Of a stretch of DNA of 64,000 nt, positions 58,747 to 64,000 are shown one piece after another. Origin of the DNA: Lycorma delicatula. Lineage: Eukaryota; Arthropoda; Insecta; Hemiptera; Fulgoridae. Made by a program: the position numbers and the translations under genes. The first letter of the stretch is position 1. The number at the start of each line of letters is the position of its first letter. The DNA lies in assembly GCF_047948215.1 (NCBI RefSeq), contig NC_134456.1, positions 60,961,029-61,025,028 of the forward strand, read 5' to 3'. The notes under the pieces were generated by a model, which worked only from the letters and a program-made list of their open reading frames with translations, was not told the DNA's origin and ran no database searches.

Positions 58747-59454
58747 CATTCTAATTATCGAGCAATTAATAAATTATTTTATTTCAGTATTAGTAAATTA
58801 AAATTATTGAGTCTGTTTACTTTTCATATTACAAGATTTTTAATATAAAAAATTAGATTGTTCTTAATATTATATATTGAAATATTTTAGAATTTTTTGG
58901 AATTTAGAACTAGCTCTTTGATGATTTGTCTACAGTTAAAATATTTATCGTAAAGATAATCTTTTTTAATGATTCTAAATATATGAAATATTTTTTCCCA
59001 AACAGTTAAAAAGAGATTTGCGTACATGAATAATTAGGCCTAATGGGTATAGGGAAAGTTTTTAATTCATGAATTTAAAAATCAATTTCAATCATGAATT
59101 AATAAAAGTCGTGTTAACCTTATACGGTAATTCTCAATAAGCATGTCGTTTAAATATACTGCTACACAATGAAATTCTAGTAAAGTTACTTATTTATTAT
59201 GTAAACAGCGAGGAAAGAGTAGTGCTATTTCCTTGGAAAGAAAGTATCTTTAGCTTTAAAATTGGCTTTCATTCTTCATTTTATTAGTCCAGCTTTCAAT
59301 AGATTTTATTTATTTTTATTTATTTTTTGTTTACCAGGAGTTTTAAATAATGATGTTGACTCAAATGTCATCTGAAGAAATTTTATAATTTAAAGATTTT
59401 TTTTTAGTAAGAAAATATAAATAGAAATATTTAATAAGAAAAATTCTGTCCTGT
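58747..59454. other. A+T-rich DNA, no feature seen
   Basis: No supported feature. Confidence 0.5.
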
Positions 59455-59720
59455 TCCGAGGCTGCCGTAGAGAATCAACAATTGTTCTCTTTTAGTTCCA
59501 AACCCAATCCCTATTATCTGGTCGATGGACCAAATAATTCATTAAAGGAAATTTGATGAGCCAACTTCTAATCACAAGGCAGCAATTCTGATATTTGTTC
59601 GCCTCGGATATTTCAGTTCCCCAGTACCCTGATATCTTGGAAACACTTCCCTATTTCCCAGCTGGACAGGCGTCCGGTGTTAGTTTACAAACTTCACACG
59701 GATCCCAGTTAATAAAATGC
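59455..59720. other. Unassigned G+C-richer block
   Basis: About 265 bases with near-balanced composition (for example cagctggacaggcgtccgg and ttcacacggatccca). Neither strand has an uninterrupted frame over the block. On the minus strand a piece reads WDPCEVCKLTPDACPAGK, which I cannot place. It could be a LINE 3' UTR or an old exon. Confidence 0.3.
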
Positions 59721-59849
59721 CTGTTAATAAAATACTTTGAATGATTATACTCTAACTGATTAAATTGTAAAACCGAAAGCTGTAAAATAAGTTGTTTCTC
59801 TTTTTCTAAATTTTACAGATATCTTCATAAGTTAGATTATTTAGTTTAG

Positions 59850-59873
59850 AGTTCCATATTTCAATATGGAACT
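59850..59873. repeat. Perfect 11-bp inverted repeat
   Basis: agttccatatt pairs with aatatggaact around a 2-base loop. Function unknown. Confidence 0.85.
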
Positions 59874-62416
59874 ACCAATCCTTAAAGAAATGAAATAAGG
59901 AATCCTGAAAAATAGGATTGAATAAATGGTGAAACATTTCCATCAGTGTGGAATTTATGCTTACCAGTCTATAACCGAAAATTATGTAGAAAATTTTCCT
60001 AAAAGAACTGAATAATGTACTCAAATCCAACAAAATGTATATAATATTGCAGATTTTTTTAAATTTGTTTAGGAATAAACTATATATTCTATTATTCCTT
60101 TTTAGCGTTTCTGCAAAGTTTTTCTAGGTTAAGGGAGAAAAAATTTGGTAATATGTTTTGTATAGGCTATACTTCTTGACGCCCATCTACCAGTAGTACA
60201 TAAATATTGTTAGAACAAAATTCATCTTTTCTATATTATGATCCTAGGTTCCGATCGTTAAACTTGGTTTTAAAGTATACATACTTAATCGATGTTATTT
60301 ATATATCCGTAAAACTTCTATTTCAACCTAGGATAGCTTAACAGTAGTGACTAATAAAAATAACAGAAATTAAAAAAAAAAATTGTAGTTGTAATAGTAA
60401 TAATAAAAATTTTAAAATGGTAACAGGACTTTCTAACTTGTATGTATGTTAACTTTGTAATCACGTTGCCAGTGTGTGGCCGGGAGCACTTATTCTTTGT
60501 AATGCAGGTTACGTGTGATGTATAAAAATTAAGTTCTTTTCATCAATAAAAGTCCAGTTTTTTGTTATAAGCTTGACCTTAAGTTATAAAATGTTAACCT
60601 CATAACTTTATAAATATATTACGGTAAATATTGTTGAAATATCACATCGATAATTTAAAAATATTAAGTCCTTTTTTTAGTATTTTTTATATCCTTCATT
60701 CCTAAGTAATTTTTTGTCATATTAATCTATAGATTTTATCATTGTAATTAAATATAATACAAAGAGAATTAACATCGATTGTTTCTAAAAAAAAAAATTT
60801 CCTACAAATTTGTAATCGATAACAGAATAAAATTTTCTAGTAATTTCAGTGATCACTTTTCCCGTTTCAACTTTCTCGGAAGTGAACGGGAAAAACAAGG
60901 ACCAGTAATTTGTTTTAATTATCTAAACTAAGTACTTATAATTTACTTTTTAATTTATTTCTGCAATAATTACAATTAATTTTAAAACTGATCCTGTTTT
61001 TAAAAAGAGAACTTATTGTGAAAATTTTAACAGTTCGTTTTCAACGTAAGATAAACATATTTTTACGCTCATTACTGACAGAATAATCACTTAAAATGAT
61101 TAATGATGGCTTTTTATTACTAACTTCATATTTAATGGTGAAATTATAACTTAACAAAGTTTTCTCTAGCTAAAATATATTCACATGAAACATTTTTCGA
61201 AAGGTTTTTAATTAAGAAGTCTATTGTTGTATTTTACAAGTTTATTCGTAATTTACTTAGGCGATGTTTTCAGTTTATTTAGACATTTTTTTTTAAATTG
61301 GTGAAATATTGGTTTAATGTCTTCAATAATGATAAACTTTGCGATATTAAATAAAATGTAATAAGGAAGTAAAATCTTGACAAATTTATTTCAGTATATT
61401 TATGTAACGACGTATACAACAGTCTACCTGGTAACAAGTTTTAACTTCAACAATTTTCCATCAGATACATAAAGCCTAAAAGCACTGGAGTAAGAAGAAA
61501 ACCAACTATTTAAACGTACAAATCAATTTTTATTTTCCCTCTTCGGCATACATTCTTCATTTTACCGTACCCAGCACGTTTCCCTTAATTTAGCAGACAC
61601 ATTTGTTTTTTTCCTTTCATATCATTTATAATATGAAATTTAATAAGTTATTTCATAATTCTTCCTACCTTTCTCACATTTTTCTCTACTATTAACTTGA
61701 CTTTTAGAAATTATTTATGCCTTAATATATGTTCAAAATAATTATATTTTCTATTTATTACAATAACAATCTTACCCATCTCAGACTTTCCTTGACTTTT
61801 CTGACTTATCTTCAGTGTTTAGTCTACAGTACAGAAGATACGTAAATTTCATCTATGCTATCTAATTCTATCTAATTTTTATATAATTTGTTAATGATCT
61901 ATCCGGGCTTTTTCTGGTGAACTAATTGCAAAAAACGTTGAGGAAAAATATTTAGAAATTTAATTAGCATATAGCATCCTGTACATAAACTTTATAATAA
62001 ATTAATGAAAATATTTTTATTTTTTCATCATCTTCACGAATTATTTAATCAGTTTATCCCAGTTTTTTAAAAGTCGCAACTCTCTTGCGATCTTCTGATA
62101 GCTAATTAGGGTCTACTTATTAATAAATACGTAAAAGCACGTGCGCGCTTATTTATTATGTATTATCTAAACATTTGTAATGTTTAAACATATTTAACTA
62201 AACTGCGTACTTAAAAATTTACATCAAATGTTATTATCGAAATAAATGTAAAATAATAATAATCGAAATAAATGTAAAGTACTCTGCTAGTTAGGACTTA
62301 ATAACACAATATCCGAATGTTTTTAAAAATTCAGTTCACAGAAATGCCGGAAGTTTGTTGAACAAAAATGCCATGTGCTAATTGGTTGGTAACTTGAAGC
62401 AAGGTACTCTTGTCTA
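59874..62416. other. A+T-rich DNA, no feature seen
   Basis: A small G+C-richer patch near 60.47 kb is unassigned. No gene. Confidence 0.5.
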
Positions 62417-62430
62417 GGTAATGACCACCT

Positions 62431-63390
62431 TACAGGACGGTTTCGGGGGAGGTGGTACGAGAACTGGCAGGACTACCTTCAGTGAGGTTATTGATTGAGA
62501 AACGAAACCAGAGACGTAGAGGACTGGCACCAGGAGAAACCAGGCAGCAGCTTACAGCGGCCTGGCAAGAACAGTGGGACACGGCGGAGAAGGGTAGGTG
62601 GACCTGCAAGCTCATCGCACGGATTGAATCGTGGCAAAGCAGAAGGCATGGGGAGCTGAATTACTACCTTACACAGTCCTCACTGGCAACGGCGATTTTG
62701 GAGCTTACCTGCACAGATTCCGCCTACGTGCAGACCTTGGGTGTGTCTACTGCGGGGAAGTAGATACCCCAGAGCACACCTTCTTGGACTGTGGAAAGTG
62801 GGTGCCGCTACGGAGAGACCTCAGGGTCCTCCAACTGACACCGGATAATATGCTGGAGCATACGTTCAGGGGAGATAGAGAGTGGCTTGCAGTAGCAGAA
62901 CTAGCCACAAAGATTCTGTGAGAGAAGGAGCAGGGTGGACAGCTGAACAGATAGTAAGAAGAAACGGGATGTAACCATGTCTAGGGTGCCGTGGCTGACT
63001 CAACTCAAATGAGGAGGCGAGGATCCCCGATAATAACATGTGGATCGCCCACAGAACACAGAAGACCAACGTACACCTCAAGAAGTGAGGTGTAGCATAC
63101 CGAACTGGAGAGCGAAGGGAGGACAGAGAGCCCTCTGCAGAGCTGGCGTTCGTTCGTGCTTGCATGGATGGGCGACAGTGATGATGCACGGAGACTCTGA
63201 ATACACTGAGCTCGAAGGCACCTCCTGGGGCTGACTAATGCTTAAATGCGGTTTCCGGCCTCTGGAGGGGATGAGATGGAAGTTTAGTCGGTAGGCCGCA
63301 GGCTACATACGCCGTAACATCTGCGGAACCTGTTAGCGAGCCCGCCACTTTATCCGTAAATGGGATTACTCCCCTAACCAGAGGAAAAAA
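62431..63390 (+). mobile_element. 5'-truncated R1-clade LINE with target-site duplication
   Basis: The last part of ORF2 (next entry) is followed by a G+C-rich 3' UTR of about 470 bases. It includes tttagtcggtaggccgc and cctgttagcgagcccgcc, phrases that resemble other insect R1-clade 3' UTRs, and ends in a six-base A run. The 14-base word ggtaaYgaccacct flanks the insert (62417-62430 and 63391-63404, one mismatch), matching the length of R1-type target-site duplications. The target is not rDNA as far as visible. Confidence 0.85.
62452..62921 (+). pseudogene. R1-clade ORF2 C-terminus with CCHC motif, one frameshift
   Basis: The first frame reads GLAPGETRQQLTAAWQEQWD, then TAEKGRWTCKLIARIESW and RRHGELNYYLTQ. 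A single missing T near 62677 shifts the frame, which then continues VLTGNGDFGAYLHRFRLRAD, CVYCGEVDTPEHTFLDC (62742-62792, CX2CX7HX4C) and MLEHTFRGDREWLAVAELAT and a stop. The GRWT, HGExxYYLTQxLTGHGxF and CCHC series is diagnostic for the end of R1/TRAS-type ORF2, where the zinc finger takes part in RNA or DNA binding. Endonuclease and polymerase are absent because the copy is 5'-truncated. Confidence 0.9.
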
Positions 63391-63404
63391 GGTAACGACC
63401 ACCT

Positions 63405-64000
63405 GGAAACAGAAAGTGTCTGTGCCATTTGCGAGCTAGTAAATTAACACCACTCCGTCGATAAAAAATAAAAAAAAAGTGATGTGAAAGATGCTATAAA
63501 CTCATCATTAATCAAACGGTTATAAACATTTTATTCAAATCAAAACATAATTGTACATTACATCGTTTAGATAATTTCAAGAATAGTCAGGTTTTCTATT
63601 CCAATAAAAATTCACCTGGAAACATCATGAACAACCGTAAAGAAGCCTTGATCAGAACAAATTGTAAATAAAAATGAAACGTAGTTATAGTCAGTTTTAG
63701 TGTATACAAATAACTAATCTATCAAAGAATAGCGATAAAACTAGTAAAACATAATAAAGAAATAAAAACCGAGAAAAATCAAAACACCAAAGCGTATGGT
63801 ATTATAAAAGTACACTATTTTTTATTCCTGTTCCTAAAAATTGTTTTAATTTGATTGTTAAATAATTATTCAATAAGATGTTATTATAAATAAGATTATC
63901 GAAGATGTTTTGTAGGGCCTTTGATTTTGCTTTTGAGTATTATAAGGAATTAACTGTGTTTTGCTGAATGAACGTAATTGAAAATGAGGAATTAATTACA
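63405..64000. other. Flanking A+T-rich DNA, no feature seen
   Basis: The first 70 bases are less A+T-rich and end in an A-rich stretch (about 63462-63478) that may be the tail of an older insertion. The rest holds nothing I recognise. Confidence 0.45.

Noticed and set aside
62866..63234. Frames of 64-107 codons over the R1 3' UTR
   Set aside because: They follow the ORF2 stop or lie antisense. The G+C-rich UTR has few stops, and no domain is present.

Overview
The window looks like a piece of a large, A+T-rich arthropod genome, most likely an insect and possibly a hemipteran. That assignment is an inference from the repeat types (jockey-, R1- and RTE-like LINEs, tRNA-derived SINEs, Helitron- and hAT-like ends) and from the composition, roughly 70 % A+T by eye. 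I found no host protein-coding exon I can support, no rRNA, no intact tRNA gene and no CRISPR array. The window reads as intergenic or deep-intronic DNA into which transposable elements have accumulated and decayed.

Layout. 1-17 kb: A+T-rich DNA with the 3' tail of an RTE-like LINE at the left edge, a second copy of that tail near 10.9 kb flanked by a 13-bp direct repeat, several tRNA-like SINEs (1.1, 4.9, 7.6, 8.4, 11.1, 16.5 kb), an unexplained G+C-rich block at 13.4-13.6 kb and an isolated LINE 5' leader at 14.6 kb. 17.4-19.7 kb: a nest holding a dispersed repeat, a jockey-type LINE C-terminus split by a 149-bp palindromic MITE, and a second decayed jockey copy on the other strand. 21.6-22.0 kb: a polypurine tract inside a candidate Helitron. 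26-31 kb: two SINEs (one with a 16-bp target-site duplication) and an unclassified repeat. 33.2-35.7 kb: two diverged 240-bp direct repeats flanking an R1-clade ORF1-only fragment. 38-42.3 kb: two further copies of the dispersed repeat, an RTE-like LINE remnant and a hAT-like end containing a foldback. 49.3-53.0 kb: a near full-length but decayed jockey-type LINE (ORF1 plus ORF2, minus strand). 54.1-57.05 kb: the best preserved element, an RTE-like LINE on the minus strand with endonuclease and reverse transcriptase, broken by a few stops and frameshifts. 62.4-63.4 kb: the 3' end of an R1-clade LINE with a 14-bp target-site duplication.

How the parts relate. None of the elements seen is intact. 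The SINEs carry tRNA-type A and B boxes but no protein, so they would have depended on LINE enzymes. The 54-kb LINE is the relative of the tails at 1 and 10.9 kb, of the decayed C-terminus at 40.5-41.1 kb and probably of the leader at 14.6 kb. I did not find an evident new defence or metabolic system. The least explained items are the MITE-in-jockey nest, the three-copy repeat with a Helitron-like terminus, the R1 ORF1-only element, the paired 240-bp repeats and the unassigned G+C-rich blocks.
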